Assembly: GCA_910589415.1 (NCBI GenBank)
Contig: OU342632.1
Coordinates: 48,969,341 to 49,033,340 of the forward strand
DNA length: 64,000 bases
Direction: 5' to 3'
Source: Malachius bipustulatus
Lineage: Eukaryota > Arthropoda > Insecta > Coleoptera > Melyridae
Numbering within the stretch: the stretch's first letter is position 1; the number at the start of each line of letters is the position of its first letter. Below, piece after piece: positions 9,027 to 20,087 of this stretch. Below the pieces are notes generated by a model, which saw only the letters and a list, made by a program, of their open reading frames with translations, did no database searches and was not told where the DNA came from. The position numbers and the translations under genes were made by a program.

Positions 9027-9717
9027 TACTATGATTTTTATAGGAAGGCAAGAGTCTGGGCGTGAACTACGCATCTTGCCGGTTTTAATTGTTCCACCCA
9101 TTGAACTGATAAACGCTGTTCCACCATAACAGACTAGAAATAACATCAGTGGCGCCGCGCACATAATAAAAAATATTTTATATTTTTAATATATTTTAAA
9201 TGTTTAGGTATAAATGATAAGTCAATTATCAATCTTCAATTAAAAAATCAATATGGACATCTACGTTTAGTATTCCAATTTATATGAATTAGTCTCGGTT
9301 AAATTATTTCGAATTTATTTAAGATAAGGTACCTATGCGGAAAAAAAACTAAAATAGTAGATGTGTACTTATTTTACTGGCAAGCAATATATTAATAACA
9401 AATTAATAACAATAATATATTAATCGATAAAACACATGATAACAAAAACATCGGTACCTACACACGACACGATGACAGAAACCACCTATTTTAAATAAAT
9501 ATACGACACGAGCTAAACAGTACACACCACTGACTTTTTACCTGTTCGATGAACGGCGGAGTTACTCTTATCAGCCTTATCTGGTTGGTTGTTTTTTTTT
9601 ACGCGGACACCGACTAACATTGTTGATATTGGACAATAAACATTTATGGATTCGGAGCCCAATCTGCGCACCAACCAATTCTCGTCAAACTCTCGCCTTC
9701 CTATAGTATTCATGCTG
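9027..9717. mobile_element. MITE-like 691-bp element with inverted termini, copy 1a
   Basis: The element interrupts a monomer at CTCTAAGTA/GTCGTTTTT. Its ends are imperfect inverted repeats: 9027-9058 against the complement of 9686-9717 agree at 24 of 32 positions, with the core TATAGGAAGGC followed by RAGAGT. The flanks fit a TA duplication (9025-9026 and 9718-9719). A 3-bp GTA reading is also possible. The interior is AT-rich on the left (TTTTTAATATATTTTAAATG near 9184) and more balanced on the right. I see no transposase. It could be a non-autonomous Tc1/mariner-like or other TA-targeting element, or a captured genomic segment. Confidence 0.72.
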
Positions 9718-10895
9718 TAGTCGTTTTTAGATGTGACGAAATTTCCAACCATCTGAGAAAAACGGAAGACGTAAAACCAACATCTCAGTGAGAGAGAGGA
9801 AAAAAATGTTCATTCTAAATGCGGTTTTACCTTTCGTTTGTAGGAAATTTTGTTTATTTTCTGGAATTTTTCCTGTTTTCATGATAAGTCAACTTCTAGC
9901 TTTCAAAGCAGACGGTCGCATGAAATAATTGATGTAATGTTAAACTAATACAGTTCCTATGCGTGATAGTCTTCTCTGGTAGGCTATTAGGTCTTATTAG
10001 ATACCACTAAGTAGTTGTTTTTAGATGTGACGAAATTTCCAACCATCTGAGAAAAACGGAAGACGTAAAACCAACATCTCAGTGAGAGAGAGGAAAAAAA
10101 TGTTCATTCTAAATGCGGTTTTACCTTTCGTTTGTAGGAAATTTTGTTTATTTTCTGGAATTTTTCCTGTTTTTATGATTAGTCAACTTCTAGCTTTCAA
10201 AGCAGACGGTCGCATGAAATAATTGATGTAATGTTAAACTAATACAGTTCCTATGCGTGATAGTCTTCTCTGGTAGGCTATTAGGTCTTATTAGATACCA
10301 CTAAGTAGTTGTTTTTAGATGTGACGAAATTTCCAACCATCTGAGAAAAACGGAAGACGTAAAACCAACATCTCAGTGAGAGAGAGGAAAAAAATGTTCA
10401 TTCTAAATGCGGTTTTACCTTTCGTTTGTAGGAAATTTTGTTTATTTTCTGGAATTTTTCCTGTTTTTATGATTAGTCAACTTCTAGCTTTCAAAGCAGA
10501 CGGTCGCATGAAATAATTGATGTAATGTTAAACTAATACAGTTCCTATGCGTGATAGTCTTCTCTGGTAGGCTATTAGGTCTTATTAGATACCACTAAGT
10601 AGTTGTTTTTAGATGTGACGAAATTTCCAACCATCTGAGAAAAACGGAAGACGTAAAACCAACATCTCAGTGAGAGAGAGGAAAAAAATGTTCATTCTAA
10701 ATGCGGTTTTACCTTTCGTTTGTAGGATATTTTGTTTATTTTCTGAAATTGTTCCTGTTTTTATGATTAGTCAACTTCTAGCTTTCAAAGCAGACGGTCG
10801 CATGAAATAATTGATGTGATGTTAGACTAATACAGTTCCTATGCGTGATAGTCTACTCTGGTAGGCTATTAGGTGTTATTAGATACCTCTAAGTA
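9718..10895 (+). repeat. 295-bp satellite, 4 monomers between MITE-like copies
   Basis: All four monomers belong to the GAGAAAAACGG subtype. The first has GTTTTCATGATAAGTC, and the last has GGATATTTTG with CTGAAATTG and GATGTTAGAC. That last monomer is the same kind that precedes the left-hand MITE-like copy, as expected if monomer and element were duplicated together. Confidence 0.95.
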
Positions 10896-11586
10896 TACTA
10901 TGATTTTTATAGGAAGGCAAGAGTCTGGGCGTGAACTACGCATCTTGCCGGTTTTAATTGTTCCACCCATTGAACTGATAAACGCTGTTCCACCATAACA
11001 GACTAGAAATAACATCAGTGGCGCCGCGCACATAATAAAAAATATTTTATATTTTTAATATATTTTAAATGTTTAGGTATAAATGATAAGTCAATTATCA
11101 ATCTTCAATTAAAAAATCAATATGGACATCTACGTTTAGTATTCCAATTTATATGAATTAGTCTCGGGTAAATTATTTCGAATTTATTTAAGATAAGGTA
11201 CCTATGCGGAAAAAAAACTAAAATAGTAGATGTGTACTTATTTTACTGGCAAGCAATATATTAATAACAAATTAATAACAATAATATATTAATCAATAAA
11301 ACACATGATAACAAAAACATCGGTACCTACACACGACACGATGACAGAAACCACCTATTTTAAATAAATATACGACACGAGCTAAACAGTACACACCACT
11401 GACTTTTTACCTGTTCGATGAACGGCGGAGTTACTCTTATCAGCCTTATCTGGTTGGTTGTTTTTTTTTACGCGGACACCGACTAACATTGTTGATATTG
11501 GACAATAAACATTTATGGATTCGGAGCCCAATCTGCGCACCAACCAATTCTCGTCAAACTCTCGCCTTCCTATAGTATTCATGCTG
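10896..11586. mobile_element. MITE-like 691-bp element, copy 1b
   Basis: This copy is identical in ends and length to the one 1869 bp upstream, and I find two base differences (9299 T against 11168 G; 9426 G against 11295 A). It sits at the same point of the same monomer subtype, so it arose by duplication of an element-plus-four-monomer unit, not by a second insertion. 1869 equals 691 plus 1178. Confidence 0.75.
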
Positions 11587-14500
11587 TAGTCGTTTTTAGA
11601 TGTGACGAAATTTCCAACCATCTGAGAAAAACGGAAGACGTAAAACCAACATCTCAGTGAGAGAGAGGAAAAAAATGTTCATTCTAAATGCGGTTTTACC
11701 TTTCGTTTGTAGGAAATTTTGTTTATTTTCTGGAATTGTCCCTGTTTTTATGATTAGTCAACTTCTAGCTTTCAAAGCAGACGGTCGCATAAAATAATTG
11801 ATGGAATGTTAAACGTATACAAGTCCTTTGCGTGGTAGTCTTCTTTGGTAGGCTATAAGGTCTTATTAGATACCTCTAAGTAGTTGTTTTTAGATATGAT
11901 GAAATTTCCAACCATCTGAGTAAAAACGGAAGTCGTAAAACCAACATCTCAGTGAGAGAGAGGAAAAAAATGTTCATTCTAAATGCGGTTTTACCTTTCG
12001 TTTGTAGGAAATTTTGTTTATTTTCTGGAATTGTTCCTGTTTTTATGATTAGTCAACTTCTAGCTTTCAAAGCAGACGGTCGCATGAAATAATTGATGTA
12101 ATGTTAAACTAATACAGTTCCTATGCGTGGTAGTCTTCTTTGGTAGGCTATTAGGTCTTATTAGATACCTCTAAGTAGTTGTTTTTAGATGTGACGAAAA
12201 TTCCAACCACCTGAGTAAAAACGGAAGTCGTAAAACATACATCTCAGTGAGAGAGCGGAAAAAAATGTTTATTCTAAATGCGGTTTTACCTTTCGTTTGT
12301 AGGAAATTTTGTCTATTTTCTGGAATTGATCCTGTTTTTATGATTAGTCAACTTCTAGCTTTCAAAGCAGACGGTCGCATGAAATAATTGATGGAATGTT
12401 AAACGTATACAGTTCCTATGCGTGGTAGTCTTCTTTGGTAGGCTATTAGGTCTTATTAGGTACCTCTAGGTAGTTGTTTTTAGATGTGATGAAATTTCCA
12501 ACCATCTGAGTAAAAACGGAAGTCGTAAAACCAACATCTCAGTGAGAGAGAGGAAAAAAAGGTTCATTCTAAATGCGGTTTTACCTTTCGTTTGTAGGAA
12601 ATTTTGTTTATTTTCTGGAATTGTTCCTGTTTTTATGATAAGTCAACTTCTAGCTTTCAAAGCAGAGGATCGCATGAAATAATTTATGTAATGTTAAACT
12701 AATACAGTTCCTATGCGTGATAGTCTTCTCTGGTAGGCTATTAGGTCTTATTAGATACCACTAAGTAGTTGTTTTTAGATGTGACGAAATTTCCAACCAT
12801 CTGAGAAAAACGGAAGACGTAAAACCAACATCTCAGTGAGAGAGAGGAAAAAAATGTTCATTCTAAATGCGGTTTTACCTTTCGTTTGTAGGAAATTTTG
12901 TTTATTTTCTGGAATTTTTCCTGTTTTTATGATTAGTCAACTTCTAGCTTTCAAAGCAGACGGTCGCATGAAATAATTGATGTAATGTTAAACTAATACA
13001 GTTCCTATGCGTGATAGTCTTCTCTGGTAGGCTATTAGGTCTTATTAGATACCACTAAGTAGTTGTTTTTAGATGTGACGAAATTTCCAACCATCTGAGA
13101 AAAACGGAAGACGTAAAACCAACATCTCAGTGAGAGAGAGGAAAAAAATGTTCATTCTAAATGCGGTTTTACCTTTCGTTTGTAGGAAATTTTGTTTATT
13201 TTCTGGAATTGTCCCTGTTTTTATGATTAGTCAACTTCTAGCTTTCAAAGCAGACGGTCGCATAAAATAATTGATGGAATGTTAAACGTATACAAGTCCT
13301 TTGCGTGGTAGTCTTCTTTGGTAGGCTATAAGGTCTTATTAGATACCTCTAAGTAGTTGTTTTTAGATATGATGAAATTTCCAACCATCTGAGTAAAAAC
13401 GGAAGTCGTAAAACCAACATCTCAGTGAGAGAGAGGAAAAAAATGTTCATTCTAAATGCGGTTTTACCTTTCGTTTGTAGGAAATTTTGTTTATTTTCTG
13501 GAATTGTTCCTGTTTTTATGATTAGTCAACTTCTAGCTTTCAAAGCAGACGGTCGCATGAAATAATTGATGGAATGTTAAACTAATACAGTTCCTATGCG
13601 TGATAGTCTTCTTTGATAGGCTATTAGGTCTTATTAGATACCTCTAAGTAGTTGTTTTTAGATGTGACGAAATTTCCAACCATCTGAGTAAAAACGGAAG
13701 ACGTAAAACCAACATCTCAGTGAGAGAGAGGAAAAAAATGTTCATTCTAAATGCGGTTTTACCTTTCGTTTGTAGGAAATTGTGTTTATTTTCTGGAATT
13801 GATCTTGTTTTTATGATTAGTCAACTTCTAGCTTTCAAAGCAGACGGTCGCATGAAATAATTGATGGAATGTTAAACTAATACAGTTCCTATGCGTGGTA
13901 GTCTTCTTTGGTAGGCTATTAGGTCTTATTAGATACCTCTAAGTAGTTGTTTTTAGATGTGACGAAAATTCCAACCACCTGAGTAAAAACGGAAGTCGTA
14001 AAACATACATCTCAGTGAGAGAGCGGAAAAAAATGTTTATTCTAAATGCGGTTTTACCTTTCGTTTGTAGGAAATTTTGTCTATTTTCTGGAATTGATCC
14101 TGTTTTTATGATTAGTCAACTTCTAGCTTTCAAAGCAGACGGTCGCATGAAATAATTGATGGAATGTTAAACGTATACAGTTCCTATGCGTGGTAGTCTT
14201 CTTTGGTAGGCTATTAGGTCTTATTAGGTACCTCTAGGTAGTTGTTTTTAGATGTGATGAAATTTCCAACCATCTGAGTAAAAACGGAAGTCGTAAAACC
14301 AACATCTCAGTGAGAGAGAGGAAAAAATGTTTATTCTAAATGCGGTTTTACCTTTTGTTTGTAGGAAATTTTGTTTATTTTCTGGAATTGTTCCTGTTTT
14401 TATGATTAGTCAACTTCTAGCTTTCAAAGCAGATGGTCGCATGAAATAATTGATGGAATGTTAAACTAATACAGTTCCTATGCGTGGTAGTCTCCTTTGG

Positions 14501-14779
14501 TAGGCTATTAGGTCTTATTAGGTACCTCTAGGTAGTTGTTTTTAGATGTGATAAAATTTCCAACCATCTGAGTAAAAACGGAATTCGTAAAACCAACATC
14601 TCAGTGAGAGAGAGGAAAAAATGTTTATTCTAAATGCGGTTTTACCTTTCGTTTGTAGGAAATTTTGTTTATTTTCTGGAATTGTTCCTGTTTTTATGAT
14701 TAGTCATCAACTTCTAGCTTTCAAAGCAGACGGTCGCATGAAATAATTGATGGAATGTTAAACTATACAGTTCCTATGC
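11587..14779 (+). repeat. 295-bp satellite, partial HOR lead-in
   Basis: Subtype order is A-B-C-D-E-A-B'-F-C-G-H. Key tags are: A, CAAGTCCTTTGCG with TATAAGG; B/B', GATATGATG; C, CCAACCACC with AACATACATC, GAGCGG and GTCTATTTTC; D, AAAAAAAGGTTC with GCAGAGGATCGC; E, GAATTTTTCC with ATACCACTAAG; F, AAATTGTG with GATCTTG; G, GCAGATGG; H, GTCATCAACTTC. From D onward this is the second half of the 18-mer described next. Confidence 0.9.
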
Positions 14780-17700
14780 TTGATAGTCTTCTTTGGTATG
14801 CTATTAGGTCTTATTAGATACCTCAAAGTAGTTGTTTTTAGATGTGACGAAATTTCCAACCATCTGAGTAAAAACGGAAGACGTAAAACCAACATCTCAG
14901 TGAGAGAGAGGAAAAAAATGTTCATTCTAAATGCGGTTTTACCTTTCGTTTGTAGGAAATTTTGTTTATTTTCTGGAATTGTTCCTGTTTTTATGATTAG
15001 TCAACTTCTAGCTTTCAAAGCAGACGGTCGCATAAAATAATTGATGGAATGTTAAACGTATACAAGTCCTTTGCGTGGTAGTCTTCTTTGGTAGGCTATA
15101 AGGTCTTATTAGATACCTCTAAGTAGTTGTTTTTAGATATGATGAAATTTCCAACCATCTGAGTAAAAACGGAAGTCGTAAAACCAACATCTCAGTGAGA
15201 GAGAGGAAAAAAATGTTCATTCTAAATGCGGTTTTACCTTTCGTTGGTAGGAAATTTTGTTTATTTTCTGGAATTGTTCTTGTTTTTATGATTAGTCAAC
15301 TTCTAGCTTTCAAAGCAGACGGTCGCATGAAATAATTGATGGAATGTTAAACTATACAGTTCCTATGCTTGATAGTCTTCTTTGGTATGCTATTAGGTCT
15401 TATTAGATACCTCTAAGTAGTTGTTTTTAGATGTGACGAAATTTCCAACCATCTGAGTAAAAACGGAAGACGTAAAACCAACATCTCAGTGAGAGAGAGG
15501 AAAAAAATGTTCATTCTAAATGCGGTTTTACCTTTCGTTTGTAGGATATTTTGTTTATTTTCTGGAATTGTTCCTGTTTTTATGATTAGTCAACTTCTAG
15601 CTTTCAAAGCAGACGGTCGCATGAAATAATTGATGGAATGTTAAACTAATACAGTTCCTATGCGTGATAGTCTTCTTTGGTAGGCTATTAGGTCTTATTA
15701 GATACCTCTAAGTAGTTGGTTTTAGATGTGACGAAATTTCCAACCATCTGAGTAAAAACGGAAGACGTAAAACCAACATCTCAGTGAGAGAGAGGAAAAA
15801 AAATGTTCATTCTAAATGCGGTTTTACCTTTCGTTTGTAGGAAATTTTGTTTATTTTCTGGAATTGTTCTTGTTTTTATGATTAGTCAACTTCTAGCTTT
15901 CAAAGCAGTCGGTCGCATGAAATAATTGATGGAATGTTAAACTAATACAGTTCCTATGCGTGGTAGTCTTCTTTGGTAGGCTATTAGGTCTTATTAGATA
16001 CCTCTAAGTAGTTGATTTTAGATGTGACGAAATTTCCAACCATCTGAGTAAAAACGGAAGTCGTAAAACCAACATCTCAGTGAGAGAGAGGAAAAAAATG
16101 TTCATTCTAAATGCGGTTTTACCTTTCGTTTGTAGGAAATTTTGTTTATTTTCTGGAATTGTTCCTGTTTTTATGATTAGTCAACTTCTAGCTTTCAAAG
16201 CAGACGGTCGCATGAAATAATTGATGGAATGTTAAACTAATACAGTTCCTATGCGTGGTAGTCTTCTTTGGTAGGCTATTAGGTCTTATTAGATACCTCT
16301 AAGTAGTTGTTTTTAGATGTGACGAAAATTCCAACCACCTGAGTAAAAACGGAAGACGTAAAACCAACATCTCAGTGAGAGAGAGGAAAAAAATGTTCAT
16401 TCTAAATGCGGTTTTACCTTTCGTTTGTAGGAAATTTTGTTTATTTTCTGGAATTGTCCCTGTTTTTATGATTAGTCAACTTCTAGCTTTCAAAGCAGAC
16501 GGCCGCATAAAATAATTGATGGAATGTTAAACGTATACAAGTCCTTTGCGTGGTAGTCTTCTTTGGTAGGCTATAAGGTCTTATTAGATACCTCTAAGTA
16601 GTTGTTTTTAGATATGATGAAATTTCCAACCATCTGAGTAAAAACGGAAGTCGTAAAACCAACATCTCAGTGAGAGAGAGGAAAAAAATGTTCATTCTAA
16701 ATGCGGTTTTACCTTTCGTTTGTAGGAAATTGTGTTTATTTTCTGGAATTGATCTTGTTTTTATGATTAGTCAACTTCTAGCTTTCAAAGCAGACGGTCG
16801 CATGAAATAATTGATGGAATGTTAAACTAATACAGTTCCTATGCGTGGTAGTCTTCTTTGGTAGGCTATTAGGTCTTATTAGATACCTCTAAGTAGTTGT
16901 TTTTAGATGTGACGAAAATTCCAACCACCTGAGTAAAAACGGAAGTCGTAAAACATACATCTCAGTGAGAGAGCGGAAAAAAATGTTTATTCTAAATGCG
17001 GTTTTACCTTTCGTTTGTAGGAAATTTTGTCTATTTTCTGGAATTGATCCTGTTTTTATGATTAGTCAACTTCTAGCTTTCAAAGCAGACGGTCGCATGA
17101 AATAATTGATGGAATGTTAAACGTATACAGTTCCTATGCGTGGTAGTCTTCTTTGGTAGGCTATTAGGTCTTATTAGATACCTCTAAGTAGTTGTTTTTA
17201 GATATGATGAAATTTCCAACCATCTGAGTAAAAACGGAAGTCGTAAAACCAACATCTCAGTGAGAGAGAGGAAAAAAATGTTCATTCTAAATGCGGTTTT
17301 ACCTTTCGTTTGTAGGAAATTTTGTTTATTTTCTGGAATTGTTCCTGTTTTTATGATTAGTCAACTTCTAGCTTTCAAAGCAGACGGTCGCATGAAATAA
17401 TTGATGGAATGTTAAACTAATACAGTTCCTATGCGTGGTAGTCTTCTTTGGTAGGCTATTAGGTCTTATTAGATACCTCTAAGTAGTTGTTTTTAGATGT
17501 GACGAAAATTCCAACCACCTGAGTAAAAACGGAAGTCGTAAAACATACATCTCAGTGAGAGAGCGGAAAAAAATGTTTATTCTAAATGCGGTTTTACCTT
17601 TCGTTTGTAGGAAATTTTGTCTATTTTCTGGAATTGATCCTGTTTTTATGATTAGTCAACTTCTAGCTTTCAAAGCAGACGGTCGCATGAAATAATTGAT

Positions 17701-20087
17701 GGAATGTTAAACGTATACAGTTCCTATGCGTGGTAGTCTTCTTTGGTAGGCTATTAGGTCTTATTAGGTACCTCTAGGTAGTTGTTTTTAGATGTGATGA
17801 AATTTCCAACCATCTGAGTAAAAACGGAAGTCGTAAAACCAACATCTCAGTGAGAGAGAGGAAAAAAAGGTTCATTCTAAATGCGGTTTTACCTTTCGTT
17901 TGTAGGAAATTTTGTTTATTTTCTGGAATTGTTCCTGTTTTTATGATAAGTCAACTTCTAGCTTTCAAAGCAGAGGATCGCATGAAATAATTTATGTAAT
18001 GTTAAACTAATACAGTTCCTATGCGTGATAGTCTTCTCTGGTAGGCTATTAGGTCTTATTAGATACCACTAAGTAGTTGTTTTTAGATGTGACGAAATTT
18101 CCAACCATCTGAGAAAAACGGAAGACGTAAAACCAACATCTCAGTGAGAGAGAGGAAAAAAATGTTCATTCTAAATGCGGTTTTACCTTTCGTTTGTAGG
18201 AAATTTTGTTTATTTTCTGGAATTTTTCCTGTTTTTATGATTAGTCAACTTCTAGCTTTCAAAGCAGACGGTCGCATGAAATAATTGATGTAATGTTAAA
18301 CTAATACAGTTCCTATGCGTGATAGTCTTCTCTGGTAGGCTATTAGGTCTTATTAGATACCACTAAGTAGTTGTTTTTAGATGTGACGAAATTTCCAACC
18401 ATCTGAGAAAAACGGAAGACGTAAAACCAACATCTCAGTGAGAGAGAGGAAAAAAATGTTCATTCTAAATGCGGTTTTACCTTTCGTTTGTAGGAAATTT
18501 TGTTTATTTTCTGGAATTGTCCCTGTTTTTATGATTAGTCAACTTCTAGCTTTCAAAGCAGACGGTCGCATAAAATAATTGATGGAATGTTAAACGTATA
18601 CAAGTCCTTTGCGTGGTAGTCTTCTTTGGTAGGCTATAAGGTCTTATTAGATACCTCTAAGTAGTTGTTTTTAGATATGATGAAATTTCCAACCATCTGA
18701 GTAAAAACGGAAGTCGTAAAACCAACATCTCAGTGAGAGAGAGGAAAAAAATGTTCATTCTAAATGCGGTTTTACCTTTCGTTTGTAGGAAATTTTGTTT
18801 ATTTTCTGGAATTGTTCCTGTTTTTATGATTAGTCAACTTCTAGCTTTCAAAGCAGACGGTCGCATGAAATAATTGATGGAATGTTAAACTAATACAGTT
18901 CCTATGCGTGATAGTCTTCTTTGGTAGGCTATTAGGTCTTATTAGATACCTCTAAGTAGTTGTTTTTAGATGTGACGAAATTTCCAACCATCTGAGTAAA
19001 AACGGAAGACGTAAAACCAACATCTCAGTGAGAGAGAGGAAAAAAATGTTCATTCTAAATGCGGTTTTACCTTTCGTTTGTAGGAAATTGTGTTTATTTT
19101 CTGGAATTGATCTTGTTTTTATGATTAGTCAACTTCTAGCTTTCAAAGCAGACGGTCGCATGAAATAATTGATGGAATGTTAAACTAATACAGTTCCTAT
19201 GCGTGGTAGTCTTCTTTGGTAGGCTATTAGGTCTTATTAGATACCTCTAAGTAGTTGTTTTTAGATGTGACGAAAATTCCAACCACCTGAGTAAAAACGG
19301 AAGTCGTAAAACATACATCTCAGTGAGAGAGCGGAAAAAAATGTTTATTCTAAATGCGGTTTTACCTTTCGTTTGTAGGAAATTTTGTCTATTTTCTGGA
19401 ATTGATCCTGTTTTTATGATTAGTCAACTTCTAGCTTTCAAAGCAGACGGTCGCATGAAATAATTGATGGAATGTTAAACGTATACAGTTCCTATGCGTG
19501 GTAGTCTTCTTTGGTAGGCTATTAGGTCTTATTAGGTACCTCTAGGTAGTTGTTTTTAGATGTGATGAAATTTCCAACCATCTGAGTAAAAACGGAAGTC
19601 GTAAAACCAACATCTCAGTGAGAGAGAGGAAAAAATGTTTATTCTAAATGCGGTTTTACCTTTTGTTTGTAGGAAATTTTGTTTATTTTCTGGAATTGTT
19701 CCTGTTTTTATGATTAGTCAACTTCTAGCTTTCAAAGCAGATGGTCGCATGAAATAATTGATGGAATGTTAAACTAATACAGTTCCTATGCGTGGTAGTC
19801 TCCTTTGGTAGGCTATTAGGTCTTATTAGGTACCTCTAGGTAGTTGTTTTTAGATGTGATAAAATTTCCAACCATCTGAGTAAAAACGGAATTCGTAAAA
19901 CCAACATCTCAGTGAGAGAGAGGAAAAAATGTTTATTCTAAATGCGGTTTTACCTTTCGTTTGTAGGAAATTTTGTTTATTTTCTGGAATTGTTCCTGTT
20001 TTTATGATTAGTCATCAACTTCTAGCTTTCAAAGCAGACGGTCGCATGAAATAATTGATGGAATGTTAAACTATACAGTTCCTATGC
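14780..20087 (+). repeat. 18-monomer higher-order repeat (5308 bp), copy 1
   Basis: Starting in the tail of an H monomer, the order is H-I-J-K-L-M-N-O-C-P-C-D-E-A-B'-F-C-G, then H again at 20088. Extra tags are: J, GTTGGTAGG; K, GGATATT; L, TTGGTTTTAG with GCAGTCGG; M, TTGATTTTAG; N, C-type head with A-type tail and GGCCGC; O, B-type head with F-type tail. 5308 is 18 x 294.9. N and O are themselves recombinant monomers. Confidence 0.9.

Noticed and set aside
9513..9752. 79-codon minus-strand frame across the right end of the MITE-like element
   Set aside because: It runs from satellite into the element through the terminal repeat and shows no domain. It is repeated only because the element is repeated.
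14780..15040. Open frames of 86-90 codons repeated through the array as genes
   Set aside because: They are the same monomer read again, span monomer boundaries, have no recognisable domain, and break in subtypes with the one-base GAGAAAAACGG deletion. Treated as satellite, with the 40-codon core noted as a finding.
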